64,000 bases of DNA from Mediterranea sp. An20 (lineage in GTDB: Bacteria > Bacteroidota > Bacteroidia > Bacteroidales > Bacteroidaceae), in contig NZ_NFJV01000001.1 in the NCBI RefSeq assembly GCF_002160055.1, forward strand, positions 275,548 through 339,547, read 5' to 3'. The notes under the pieces were generated by a model. That model searched no databases, was not told the DNA's origin, and saw nothing but the letters and a program-made list of their open reading frames with translations. Below are positions 8,884-17,188 of the stretch, piece after piece; the first letter of the stretch is position 1, and each line of letters starts with the position of its first letter. The translations under genes were made by a program, and so were the position numbers.

Positions 8884-9195
8884 ATGGAAGAAAACCAAAT
8901 TCAGAGTTCAACCGAACAACAGACCGGAGGTACTCACCAAACAGTTATCGTGAACCAGGAAACCCGCAAGAGCAACGGATTGGGTACAGCAGGTTTCATC
9001 CTTGCCTTAGCTGCGCTTATTCTAAGTTGGGCGCCTGTCCTTAATTTCATCATCTGGTTCCTGGGACTTCTTTTCTCGTTCATCGGGGTGTTCAAACAGC
9101 CACGAGGACTGGCCATTGCCGGACTGGTAGTGTCGCTCATCGGCATCATTATCATCGTGGCAGTGGTAGGCGCAGCCTTGACTTTCCTGAGCTGA
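8884..9195 (+). CDS. Small DUF4190-like membrane protein
   Basis: A 103-residue protein with a polar Gln/Thr-rich N-terminus (1-30). Two or three hydrophobic segments follow: GTAGFILALAALILSW, then a segment ending FIGVFKQPRG, then GLAIAGLVVSLIGIIIIVAV. The repeated G-x-A-G-x-x-x-(S/A)-L pattern is that of small DUF4190-type proteins. The start ATG at 8884 is followed by a conventional soluble head. It ends the envelope-gene run; the next gene is on the other strand. Confidence 0.65.
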   Translation: MEENQIQSSTEQQTGGTHQTVIVNQETRKSNGLGTAGFILALAALILSWAPVLNFIIWFLGLLFSFIGVFKQPRGLAIAGLVVSLIGIIIIVAVVGAALTFLS

Positions 9196-9331
9196 GAGCA
9201 AACCTTATGACAGCCATTTAGCGACAATCTCGTTAAAACTGCCCACTTTATTTTCGCGCGGATTATGCCGGAACCAGCCTGCATAGTCCGCGCGTTGTTT
9301 CATGAATGCCTGTTAGGTTTATGCCAATGGC

Positions 9332-10318
9332 CTACTCCACCACCGGATACCCCGTCCACACCCCCGGCCGCGCAAACCACTTCTTAAACATCCAAGTCAC
9401 CGCCCAATAAAGCACAAAAGCAGAGAAGAACCCGGCGATGGCATCGATGACGTAGTGTGCCTGGATATAGACCGTAGCACCGCACAGCAGCAGGTAGAAC
9501 GGCATCAGGCAGGCAAAGAGCCAGCGGCTGCCGCGCCACGCCATAATCATCAGGATGGTGGAGATGCCTACGTGCGAACTGGGGAAGGCGGCCGTGGGAC
9601 GTTCACCCACTTGCTGCGAACTCTCTACCAGGCTGTAGAAGAAGCCGTGCTCGTAGCCGGGACCGGGCAACAACTCCTGGTGATGGTTGAAATAATCGCC
9701 TATGGCCGGAAAGATACCCTGTGATACGTTGTCGGCACCGATAGCGGGAAAATAGAACTGGGGACCTGCCACGGGCACGAAGATATAGATGAGGTAGTAG
9801 ATGAAGAACGAGGTGATGATGACAAAGGATATCTTCTCCAGCAGGTCGTAACGGCAGATGAAATACCACAACACGATGATGAGCATCATGGGGTAATAGA
9901 AGAAATAGCCCAAGTTGATCGGTTCGCTTACCCACATCTGCGGCAGGCAATGACTGAACCAGATGGCTGGCTGTCCACCGAACAACGCCTGCTCGGCCGC
10001 GGCAAACACATGGTCGAGGTTGGGGAAAAGGCGGTTGAACTCAAACGTGTCCGGATACCAGTAGGAAAGCAGAGACATCTGTATGACCACCCGCACGAAG
10101 GCCGAGAACTTACAGGGAGCCAGCCGGTAGAGATACATCAGTACGAAAGTGACAAGGGCAATGAGCGCACGGTCCCACAGCATCTGGTCGGGATGGTCCA
10201 TCCGGTCGTAAAGGAAGACTATCAGCACAGATGTCAGCAGGTTATATATCAGAGATATTTTCTCTATCGCAAAAAGTCCCTTGTAGGTCTCTACACGCTT
10301 GAAGATGTCTAAAGCCAT
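9332..10318 (-). CDS. PAP2-superfamily membrane enzyme
   Basis: A 328-residue polytopic membrane protein of the PAP2 type, whose members hydrolyse or transfer phospho-head groups of lipids. Near residue 235 it has AAFPSSHVGISTI (the PSxxH motif with the acid/base His). A later AHYVIDAIAG supplies the HxxxD motif. The first K-x6-R-P motif is not clear; GPQFYFPAIG is the nearest stretch, as is common in the inositolphosphorylceramide-synthase-like PAP2_3 branch. About six membrane segments are seen. Its ATG lies inside the end of the epimerase gene (10-base overlap), so the two are probably translated together. Substrate unknown. Confidence 0.8.
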   Translation of the reverse strand: MALDIFKRVETYKGLFAIEKISLIYNLLTSVLIVFLYDRMDHPDQMLWDRALIALVTFVLMYLYRLAPCKFSAFVRVVIQMSLLSYWYPDTFEFNRLFPNLDHVFAAAEQALFGGQPAIWFSHCLPQMWVSEPINLGYFFYYPMMLIIVLWYFICRYDLLEKISFVIITSFFIYYLIYIFVPVAGPQFYFPAIGADNVSQGIFPAIGDYFNHHQELLPGPGYEHGFFYSLVESSQQVGERPTAAFPSSHVGISTILMIMAWRGSRWLFACLMPFYLLLCGATVYIQAHYVIDAIAGFFSAFVLYWAVTWMFKKWFARPGVWTGYPVVE

Positions 10319-11319
10319 TTATTTTCCTTATACCACGCAATGGTCAGGCGCACACCTTGGTCCAAGTCGTAAGCAGGGGCATAACCCAGTTCACGGACAG
10401 CGGGGGTGATGTCGCATCGCCAGTTGCGTTGTTTCATTATGTTATACTTGTCGCGGTTGAGCGTGCTGGTCTTTCCCCGGCGCTTCGCTCCCCATTCGGC
10501 GCACAAAGATACGAATTTTAACGCAAACAAAGGAAACTTCAGGCGAAGAACCCACAGATTTCCCAGTTCGCGGATAATAAGGTCGGAGAAAGTGCGGCTG
10601 CTGTACACCTGTCCGTCAGACAGGAAATAGGCACGGCGCTCCACTCCCTTGTCGATGGCCAGGAAGACGGCCTGCACCACGTCGGCCACGTAGACGAAGG
10701 TCAGGTCCTGGCGGCAGAAGCCGGCAGCCACGTCCATGTGGCGGGCAATGCTCTGCGCCATCACGTAGTAGTCGCGCTCGCGGGGGCCGTAGACACCGGT
10801 CGGGCGGAAGATGACGTAGGGGAACGCTTCCAGACTTTCCAGATACTGTTCGGCTTTCAGCTTGCTGCGTCCGTAGGCGGTATTGGGCAGGCGGGTATCG
10901 GCATCGGTGATGGGGCGATAGTCGCGTTCATGCACAGGCCCGAACACACTGAGCGTGCTGATGAAGATAAACTGCCGGGGTGTCATGCCGCACTCCACCA
11001 GCATGTCCACCAGGTTGCACGTCTGCACGTGGTTCACCCGGTCGAAGTCTGCCTGGTCGATGCACTTGGTGGCACCGGCGCAATGCACCACGTAGTCGAA
11101 GCATCCCTCCGTGCGGCGGTGCTCCATCAGTTGTTTTTCCAGCACATCGCGGTGGCCCATGTCCAGTTCGATAAAACGGATGCGCGGGTCCGTCAGATAA
11201 ACCCGGCTGCTTGTGCGGCGCACGCCTGCCCATGTGTCAAAGCCTCGGCGAAGGGCTTCCTCCACGAGGAAACTGCCGATAAAGCCGCTCGCGCCGGTGA
11301 TAAGAATACTTTTCTTCAT
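10309..11319 (-). CDS. NAD(P)-dependent epimerase/dehydratase (extended SDR)
   Basis: A 336-residue cytoplasmic Rossmann enzyme. The N-terminus has the nucleotide-binding motif GASGFIG (residues 8-14). The catalytic pair is in YGRSK (Tyr near 149, Lys near 153), preceded by the FISTLSVFG strand that supplies the active-site Ser. The C-terminal part carries the usual substrate domain (RPTGVYGPRERDYY). Members change sugar nucleotides, sterols or similar substrates. Overlap with the PAP2 gene suggests a lipid or glycolipid pathway, but that is inference. The start is the ATG of MKKSILITGASG. No promoter is obvious in the 110 bases upstream. Confidence 0.88.
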   Translation of the reverse strand: MKKSILITGASGFIGSFLVEEALRRGFDTWAGVRRTSSRVYLTDPRIRFIELDMGHRDVLEKQLMEHRRTEGCFDYVVHCAGATKCIDQADFDRVNHVQTCNLVDMLVECGMTPRQFIFISTLSVFGPVHERDYRPITDADTRLPNTAYGRSKLKAEQYLESLEAFPYVIFRPTGVYGPRERDYYVMAQSIARHMDVAAGFCRQDLTFVYVADVVQAVFLAIDKGVERRAYFLSDGQVYSSRTFSDLIIRELGNLWVLRLKFPLFALKFVSLCAEWGAKRRGKTSTLNRDKYNIMKQRNWRCDITPAVRELGYAPAYDLDQGVRLTIAWYKENKWL

Positions 11320-11429
11320 TTGTCTAAGTAACGGTTGAATATCATTTATTCAAGCGAGGAAGTTCCCTGATGCAGCATGACAACCGCGTTTCCATGCCGA
11401 TACCCTCAGCTCTCTGTTTGCATGCTATT

Positions 11430-12380
11430 TTATCTGGTGCCGCTCTCTCCGGTAAGGGGATTGCTTTTAATCGGTTCCACATGAATGCTGATATATGTCC
11501 CCTTGCCAAACTCCTCACGCAGCCGGTCCTCGATGGCTGTGGCGCGCCGGTGAGCTTCCTCCAGAGACAACTGCCCGTCCATGCGCACATGCAAATCGAT
11601 GGAATAGCTGTTGCCTATGCGGCGAGTGCGCAGATGATGGGGCGAAGTGACGCCGGGGTATGAGAGGACAATCCCGTTGATTTTGTTCTCCACCTCGGCA
11701 GGCAATGATTTCTCCAGCAACTCGTTCAGCGAAGGCACCAGCAGTTTGACCGATACCTTCACGATAAAGAAGCTGACGACAACGGCGGCAATGGGGTCGA
11801 GCACCCGCCAGCTGTCGCCCAACAGAATGGCACCGCCGATGCCCAACGCAGTGCCTATAGACGAAAACGCATCGCTGCGGTGATGCCAGGCATTGGCCAC
11901 CACGGCCTGCGACTGCACTTTGCGTCCTACATAGACGGTGTATTGGTAGAGTATCTCCTTCGATACGATAGAGATGACGGCTGCTGCCAGTGCCAGCATG
12001 CCCGGTTCGGGCAGCGTGCCCCCTCCGATGACGTGCCAGATGGATTGTGCCCCGTTCCAGAAGATGCCTACTCCCACCACAAAAAGACAGAGGCCGATGA
12101 GGGCGGTAGCCAGGGTTTCGTATTTGCCGTGACCATAGTCGTGCCCCTCATCTTCCGGCTTGGAAGAAATGCGCACGAACACCAGCACGATGATGTCCGT
12201 CACAAAGTCCGACAGCGAATGCACGGCATCGGCAATCATCGCCGCACTGTGGCCCACGATGCCTGCAAAGAATTTGAAGAGCAGCAACACAAAGTTGACC
12301 ACGCTGCCCGACAGCGTCACCCGGTAGATTTCCCGCTCGCGCCGGGTGTTTTCCTCAGTTTGCACTTTCTCTGTATCCAT
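11430..12380 (-). CDS. Cation diffusion facilitator (CDF) metal exporter
   Basis: A 316-residue inner-membrane transporter that exports divalent metal ions (Zn, Fe, Mn or Co) in exchange for protons. Transmembrane helices hold the metal site ADAVHSLSDF. A His/Asp-rich loop DEGHDYGHGKYET follows, as in FieF/CzcD relatives, and NAWHHRSDAFSSIG supplies the second half of the site (H-x3-D). The C-terminal cytoplasmic domain (about 215-316) has the ferredoxin-like fold and HHLRTRRIGNSYSIDLHV. A TATCTTTG -7 box lies 36 bases before the ATG. Metal specificity cannot be read from sequence. Confidence 0.9.
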   Translation of the reverse strand: MDTEKVQTEENTRREREIYRVTLSGSVVNFVLLLFKFFAGIVGHSAAMIADAVHSLSDFVTDIIVLVFVRISSKPEDEGHDYGHGKYETLATALIGLCLFVVGVGIFWNGAQSIWHVIGGGTLPEPGMLALAAAVISIVSKEILYQYTVYVGRKVQSQAVVANAWHHRSDAFSSIGTALGIGGAILLGDSWRVLDPIAAVVVSFFIVKVSVKLLVPSLNELLEKSLPAEVENKINGIVLSYPGVTSPHHLRTRRIGNSYSIDLHVRMDGQLSLEEAHRRATAIEDRLREEFGKGTYISIHVEPIKSNPLTGESGTR

Positions 12381-12415
12381 ACGTCCTTTTTCTCCTTTAC
12401 TTCATAAAGACGGTG

Positions 12416-12423
12416 CAAAGATA
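12416..12423 (-). promoter_or_regulatory. -7 box upstream of the CDF exporter
   Basis: Reverse-strand TATCTTTG matches TAnnTTTG exactly. Transcription would start near 12410, leaving a leader of about 30 bases that holds a purine-rich stretch AAGGAGAAAAAGGA just before the ATG. Confidence 0.6.
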
Positions 12424-12515
12424 GCATATTCTGCCTTGCATGGTACGGTTTCAGGGCGTTTTTGACAATAACGCCGCCTCTGCACCCACCGGCATCTGCA
12501 CGAAACAGCTTTTTG

Positions 12516-13241
12516 GGCAGTGTAAACCTAAGGGTTGGCAGTGTAAACCTAAGAATTAGCGGCATAAACATCCACTTTAGAAAGTCAACCTTCACTTTCA
12601 GTTTTTCAGGCATCTGCCTGTATGCATTTTCTATGCATCGCCCTGTTTCCAGCCACCTGTCCGAGGTTTCACCCCTCCTTGAATATTTTTCCTCCAAACA
12701 GTCTTCACGCCTTCACCGTCATTCAAACACCTGAAACACAAGGAATTGATGTGAAGGATACATCCTTCACGCATCTTTCACAACCTTGTCCATACAAAGC
12801 AGCGTATTTCCAAGCGCTTAGCCATCCGCTTCCAAGCGTTTAGCCATCTGCTTTCAAAGTATAAGAAGAAAACCGGCAAAAACTTGTCCGGTCTGTGGTA
12901 TCTGCGATTTCCACCGGAGGTACGAAAACGGCATGGAACCGGCATCTTTCACCATATTTCGCTTATACATAAGGTTTTGTGCTCGTTATAAGGCATGAAG
13001 GAAATGGATCTTACATAGACGGTAAGGTCTTTCTCCTGCAAAATGCACCGGAAATGCACCTTGTTTTTCATTTATAAAAAATCGGATTTTGAGAATTATC
13101 AATCTACTGTATATCACGCAGATATTGTGAAACATGAGCTAAAACCGTTTATAAAAAAACGTATTTCACCCGCTTTTTTCGATGCAGGTAATAAATTGTA
13201 AGCAGGGAAGCAAAACTCCCGGTTCACCGCTTCGGCAAGAC
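12516..13241 (+). repeat. Composite intergenic element, copy 1
   Basis: A non-coding element of about 725 bp in five parts. (1) Four 21-base units (12516-12599), the first two identical for AGTGTAAACCTAAG. (2) A block with CTTCACGCCTTCACC and the palindrome GTGAAGGATACATCCTTCAC (about 12706-12783). (3) A 22-base array of three units (12808-12873) with AAGCGCTTAGCCAT, ending in TTTCAAAGTATAAGAAGAAA. (4) A diverged spacer. (5) A core at 13019-13241 with GGTAAGGTCT, two TGCACC repeats, TTTATAAAAAATCGG, GTGAAACATGA and AATAAATTGTAAGCAGG. The same order is seen, inverted, near 35.4-36.1 and 61.05-61.7 kb. No gene is visible in it. Confidence 0.8.
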
Positions 13242-13253
13242 AACATAAATAGG

Positions 13254-13372
13254 GTTGCCGGGTGTGCGAAGTAAGAAAGAGTCAGACGTGCGAGATTCAA
13301 CCTCTTCGAAGATGTCAGTGCATGCAGGGCAGGATGTGGAAATGCACACTTCTAACCCGCGCAAAGTATATC
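13254..13372 (-). repeat. Copy of the 60.4-kb repeat arm
   Basis: The segment starting GTTGCCGGGTGTGCGAAG and ending with AACCCGCGCAAAGTATATCA is close, base for base, to the reverse complement of about 60450-60575. It directly abuts the 3' end of the nuclease gene at 13376, so it could act as a transcript end. It follows composite-element copy 1, and the equivalent arm also sits near composite-element copy 4. Confidence 0.7.
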
Positions 13373-13375
13373 ATC

Positions 13376-14497
13376 TTAGTTCTGTTTATCAGATTCCAAT
13401 TCTTTCTCAATTTCCTCAATCGTAGGCAAACTGCCACGGAAATCTTTCGGCAAGGCTTGCCCTAATTCGTAGTCGGATATGCCGATTGGTTTCTGAATGT
13501 CACGCAAAGCATATTCAGCCTTGATACGGTCTTTGCTCTTACAAAGTAGCAATCCGATGGTTCGGTTATCTCCCTCCCGACAAAGAATATCGTCCACTGC
13601 GGAACAGTAAAAGTTCAGTTTACCGATATATTCCGGCATGAACTCCGTATCTTTCAACTCAATTACCAGATAACGATGCAGAAACGCATTGTACATCAGT
13701 ATGTCAATATAGTAATCATCACCCGAAACCTCGATATGATACTGCCGCCCCATAAAGGCAAAGCCGGCACCCATTTCTACAAGGAATTTCTCTACATGCT
13801 TCACCAAACCGATTTCCACATCACGCTCATTGTATTGGTCGGTAAAGGTCAGCATATCGAATATATACGGGTCTTTGAGCATCGATTTCACATCGTTCGC
13901 TTCGGGAGCAGGCAGGGTCGCGGTGAAATTGTTTGCCAACGCTCCATGCTTGCCATAATCATCAAGTTTGATGGCTTCTTGCAGATAGCGTGTCGTCCAA
14001 TGATTGGAAATGCTCTGCACCATATACCAGTAACGAGCACGAATGTCTTTGACCTGTTTTATCAATACAAGATTGTGCGTCCAATCCAGATGTTTGATGG
14101 GGAGGGTGAAGTTATATTCATCCAATTGCGAAATCACTGATTTCGCAATTGAAGAAGCAGTTCTCTTTATCATCGTAAGTTCCTGATTATACTCATTGAA
14201 AAACTGCACCATATATTGCATGTTACGTACAGTAAAGCCTTTTATTTCAGAATAATCGTTCTTCAAATCCTCTGCCAGCCGTTGCAAGGTTTTCTTGCCC
14301 CATCCGTCTGCATCTTGACTTTGCTGCAACATGCCTCCAATATCCCAATACATTCTGAGCATTTCTTCGTTGGCTGCATAAATCGCCCGTTGTTGGGCAA
14401 CCAATACCCGCTGCTTGATTTTACGAAGCAGCACCGCATAACCACGGAAGTTATCTACCAAGTTATCAATTGCTTGTTTATCTGTATCTTTAGTCAT
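13376..14497 (-). CDS. DUF1016 / YhcG-type PDDEXK nuclease
   Basis: A 373-residue putative nuclease. The N-terminal half (about 15-165) is the helical YhcG_N domain: AIYAANEEMLRMYWDIGGML, then WGKKTLQRLAEDL and GFTVRNMQYM. The C-terminal half is a PDDEXK domain with DIYYIDIL-type strands: the motif YIDILMYN supplies the Asp, and VIELK supplies the Glu/Lys of the catalytic core. Relatives are accessory genes scattered in genomes and often near restriction loci, but their substrate is not established. No partner gene is present. The gene stands alone between two forward copies of the same intergenic core and has its own promoter. Confidence 0.85.
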   Translation of the reverse strand: MTKDTDKQAIDNLVDNFRGYAVLLRKIKQRVLVAQQRAIYAANEEMLRMYWDIGGMLQQSQDADGWGKKTLQRLAEDLKNDYSEIKGFTVRNMQYMVQFFNEYNQELTMIKRTASSIAKSVISQLDEYNFTLPIKHLDWTHNLVLIKQVKDIRARYWYMVQSISNHWTTRYLQEAIKLDDYGKHGALANNFTATLPAPEANDVKSMLKDPYIFDMLTFTDQYNERDVEIGLVKHVEKFLVEMGAGFAFMGRQYHIEVSGDDYYIDILMYNAFLHRYLVIELKDTEFMPEYIGKLNFYCSAVDDILCREGDNRTIGLLLCKSKDRIKAEYALRDIQKPIGISDYELGQALPKDFRGSLPTIEEIEKELESDKQN

Positions 14498-14516
14498 AAT
14501 CTCTTTGATATTTCCA

Positions 14517-14550
14517 CAAAGTTAGGCTTTTTAGTCGATTATACATCAAA
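14517..14550 (-). promoter_or_regulatory. Promoter of the DUF1016 nuclease gene
   Basis: On the reverse strand TTTG (14547-14550) and TAACTTTG (14517-14524) are 22 bases apart, a good Bacteroidetes promoter. The -7 box ends 19 bases before the ATG at 14497, implying a very short leader. Confidence 0.65.
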
Positions 14551-14573
14551 TTCTTACTGTTTATTTGTTATTC

Positions 14574-14934
14574 AAGTTTCGCAAGTAGCCCATGCCGGAT
14601 GTGTGAAAGCAGGGTGAAGGAGGTATCTTTCACAGCAATCCTTTGTACAGTAGGTGTTTGTGGGGCGGTGAAGGTGTGAAGGAAGTCTGTCTTACTTGGA
14701 CGGTAAGGTCTCTTTCCTGCAAAATGCACCGGAAATGCACCTTGTTTTTCATTTATAAAAAATCGGATTTTGAAAATTATCAATCTGCTGTATATCATGC
14801 AGATATTGTGAAACATGAACTAAAACCGTTTATAAAAAACCGCATTTCACCCGTTTTTTTCGATGCAGGTAATAAATTGTAAGCAGGGAAGCAAAACTCC
14901 CGGCTCACCGCTTCAGCAAGACGGCAGAAGCAGC
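14574..14934 (+). repeat. Composite intergenic element, copy 2 (short form)
   Basis: Holds only the 3' part of the composite element. First comes a palindrome block (TGTGAAAGCAGGGTGAAGG, then TCTTTCACAGCAAT and GGGCGGTGAAGGTGTGAAGG, 14600-14685). Then comes the core from CGGTAAGGTCT (14701) to the CAAGACGG end (14934). The core differs from copy 1 (13019-13241) at only about one base in fifteen and has the same orientation, so the two form near-direct repeats around the nuclease gene. The region between 14498 and 15031 holds nothing else but the two promoters. Confidence 0.8.
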
Positions 14935-15002
14935 AGTCGGAATTCATCACTGCCGGGCGTATTTTTTACCCTTTCGGTGAACTACGAAACGCAATTATTT
15001 GT

Positions 15003-15010
15003 TAGCTTTG
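15003..15010 (+). promoter_or_regulatory. -7 box of rnr, which decides its start
   Basis: TAGCTTTG fits TAnnTTTG. It lies inside the first codons of the longest possible rnr frame (from 14999), so the TTG at 14999 cannot be the start. Transcription should begin near 15016, just before ATGs at 15020 and 15032. Confidence 0.6.
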
Positions 15011-15031
15011 CAAAGAATAATGCAACAACAC

Positions 15032-17188
15032 ATGGGCAAGAAAAAAGAAAAACGAGAAAAGAAAGCAGGTAAGCGCATGAACAAAAAGCAGCTCACCGAC
15101 CTGCTGATGGACTTCTTCCAGGCAAAAGGTAACGAAAACGTGACCCTGAAGAAGATATTCGAACAGCTACATCTCACCACTCACCCGCTGAAGATGCTCT
15201 GCATGGACATACTCGCCGACCTGAAAGAGGAAGACTACATCAACGAAACTGAGCGACACGTATATCACCTGCACCAGCGCGGCGTGGAAATGACAGGACG
15301 GTTTGTCCGCAAAAGCAACGGCAAGAACTCGTTTATCCCCGACGACGGAGGCGACCCTATCTTCATCGCCGAACGCAACTCGGCCCATGCCATGAACAAC
15401 GACCGCGTGCGCATCGCCTACTTTGCACGGCGCCGGGGCAGGGCCGCCGAAGGCGAAGTGCTGGAAATCCTGGAACGAGCCAACGACACCTTTGTGGGCA
15501 CGCTGGAAGTAACCAAGGGGTATGCTTTCCTGCTGACGGAAAACCGCACGCTCGCCAACGACATATTCATTCCCAAAGACAAGCTGAAAGGCGGGAAAAC
15601 GGGCGACAAGGCTGTGGTGAAAATCATCGAATGGCCCGACAAGGCGAAGAACCCCATCGGACAGGTCATGGACATATTGGGACGGGCGGGCGAAAACAAT
15701 ACGGAGATGCATGCCATCCTGGCAGAGTTCGGCCTGCCCTATAGTTATCCCAAGAACGTGGAGGCTGCCGCCGACAAGATACCCGACGAAATTCCTGCTG
15801 AAGAGATTGCCCGCCGCGAAGACTTCCGCGCCGTCACTACCTTCACCATCGACCCCAAAGATGCTAAAGACTTTGACGATGCGCTGTCTATCCGCAGTCT
15901 GGGCAACGGGCTGTGGGAAGTGGGCGTGCATATTGCCGACGTGACCTACTACGTAAAAGAAGGTACCGTCATCGACAAGGAAGCCGAACGGCGCGCTACA
16001 TCGGTCTATCTGGTAGACCGCACCATCCCCATGCTGCCCGAACGTCTCTGCAACTTGCTCTGCTCCCTCCGTCCCGACGAAGAGAAACTGGCTTACAGTG
16101 TCATCTTCACCCTCAACGATAAAGCCGAGGTGCGGGCTTCGCGCATCGTGCATACCATCATCAAAAGCGACCGCCGGTTCACCTACGAAGAGGCACAGCA
16201 GGTCATCGAAACGGGCGAGGGCGACTATAAGTTTGAGTTGCTGGAACTGGACCGCCTGGCCAAACAACTGCGCGAAAAACGGTTTGCCAACGGGGCACTG
16301 GAATTTGAGCGCATCGAAGTGAAATTTGAGATTGATGAGAAAGGCAAACCTTTGCGCGTCTATTTCAAGGAGTCGAAAGATGCCAACAAGCTGGTGGAGG
16401 AGTTCATGCTGCTTGCCAACCGGACTGTGGCAGAAACCATCGGCAAGGTGCCCAAGGGAAAAAAAGCCAAGATATTCCCCTATCGTATCCACGAATTGCC
16501 CGACCCTTCGAAACTGGACAACCTGGCGCAATTCATCGGGCGCTTCGGCTATAAACTGCGCACGGCAGGAAGCCAGACTGACCTCTCTAAGTCTATCAAC
16601 CGCCTGCTGAAGGATGTAAAGGGCAAAAAGGAAGAAAACCTCATAGAGACTGTATCCATCCGCGCCATGCAGAAGGCACGCTACTCAGTACACAACATCG
16701 GACACTACGGGCTGGGGTTCGACTACTACACGCACTTCACTTCGCCCATCCGACGCTACCCGGACATGATGGTGCACCGACTGCTCACCAAGTACCTGGA
16801 CGAACACGGACGCACGGTAAGCGAAAAGAAATATGAAGCCTTGTGCGAACACAGCAGCGACATGGAGCAACTGGCAGCCAACGCCGAACGGGCCAGCGTG
16901 AAATACAAACAGGTGGAATTCATGCAGGAGCACGTAGGGCAGACGTACGACGGTGTCATATCGGGCGTCACCGAGTGGGGGCTGTATGTGGAACTGAACG
17001 AGAACAAGTGCGAAGGCATGATTCCTATCCGCGACCTCGACGACGATTATTATGAATACGACGAGAAAAACTATTGCCTGCGCGGACGACGCAAAAAGCA
17101 TGTCTACAGCTTGGGAGACGCCCTCACCGTGCAGGTGGCACGCGCTAACTTAGAGAAAAAACAGTTAGACTTTGCCTTAGTGGATTAA
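15032..17188 (+). CDS. rnr: Ribonuclease R (3'-5' exoribonuclease)
   Basis: A 718-residue RNase II-family enzyme that degrades structured RNA processively. It starts with a Lys-rich head (GKKKEKREKKAGKR), then a winged-helix domain (about 15-85), cold-shock domains (about 90-235) and the RNB catalytic domain (about 255-585). The acidic active-site motif DPKDAKDFDDALSI (around 279-292) keeps all the metal-binding aspartates. A C-terminal S1 domain covers about 625-710 (YDGVISGVTEWGLYVEL). I choose the ATG at 15032 because it follows the promoter and gives the family-like N-terminus; 15020 is possible. The 3' end overlaps the convergent znuC-like gene by 4 bases. Confidence 0.95.
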   Translation: MGKKKEKREKKAGKRMNKKQLTDLLMDFFQAKGNENVTLKKIFEQLHLTTHPLKMLCMDILADLKEEDYINETERHVYHLHQRGVEMTGRFVRKSNGKNSFIPDDGGDPIFIAERNSAHAMNNDRVRIAYFARRRGRAAEGEVLEILERANDTFVGTLEVTKGYAFLLTENRTLANDIFIPKDKLKGGKTGDKAVVKIIEWPDKAKNPIGQVMDILGRAGENNTEMHAILAEFGLPYSYPKNVEAAADKIPDEIPAEEIARREDFRAVTTFTIDPKDAKDFDDALSIRSLGNGLWEVGVHIADVTYYVKEGTVIDKEAERRATSVYLVDRTIPMLPERLCNLLCSLRPDEEKLAYSVIFTLNDKAEVRASRIVHTIIKSDRRFTYEEAQQVIETGEGDYKFELLELDRLAKQLREKRFANGALEFERIEVKFEIDEKGKPLRVYFKESKDANKLVEEFMLLANRTVAETIGKVPKGKKAKIFPYRIHELPDPSKLDNLAQFIGRFGYKLRTAGSQTDLSKSINRLLKDVKGKKEENLIETVSIRAMQKARYSVHNIGHYGLGFDYYTHFTSPIRRYPDMMVHRLLTKYLDEHGRTVSEKKYEALCEHSSDMEQLAANAERASVKYKQVEFMQEHVGQTYDGVISGVTEWGLYVELNENKCEGMIPIRDLDDDYYEYDEKNYCLRGRRKKHVYSLGDALTVQVARANLEKKQLDFALVD

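Noticed and set aside
12516..12873. CRISPR array
   Set aside because: The 21- and 22-bp units are contiguous without unique spacers of constant length, and there is no cas gene in the window.
13019..14934. Composite transposon carrying the DUF1016 nuclease
   Set aside because: The flanking repeats contain no transposase and no terminal inverted repeats, and the same core occurs elsewhere without such a gene. Recombination between repeats is the more modest reading.
14999..15031. Longer start for rnr
   Set aside because: The -7 box TAGCTTTG lies within these first codons, so they would be upstream of the transcript.
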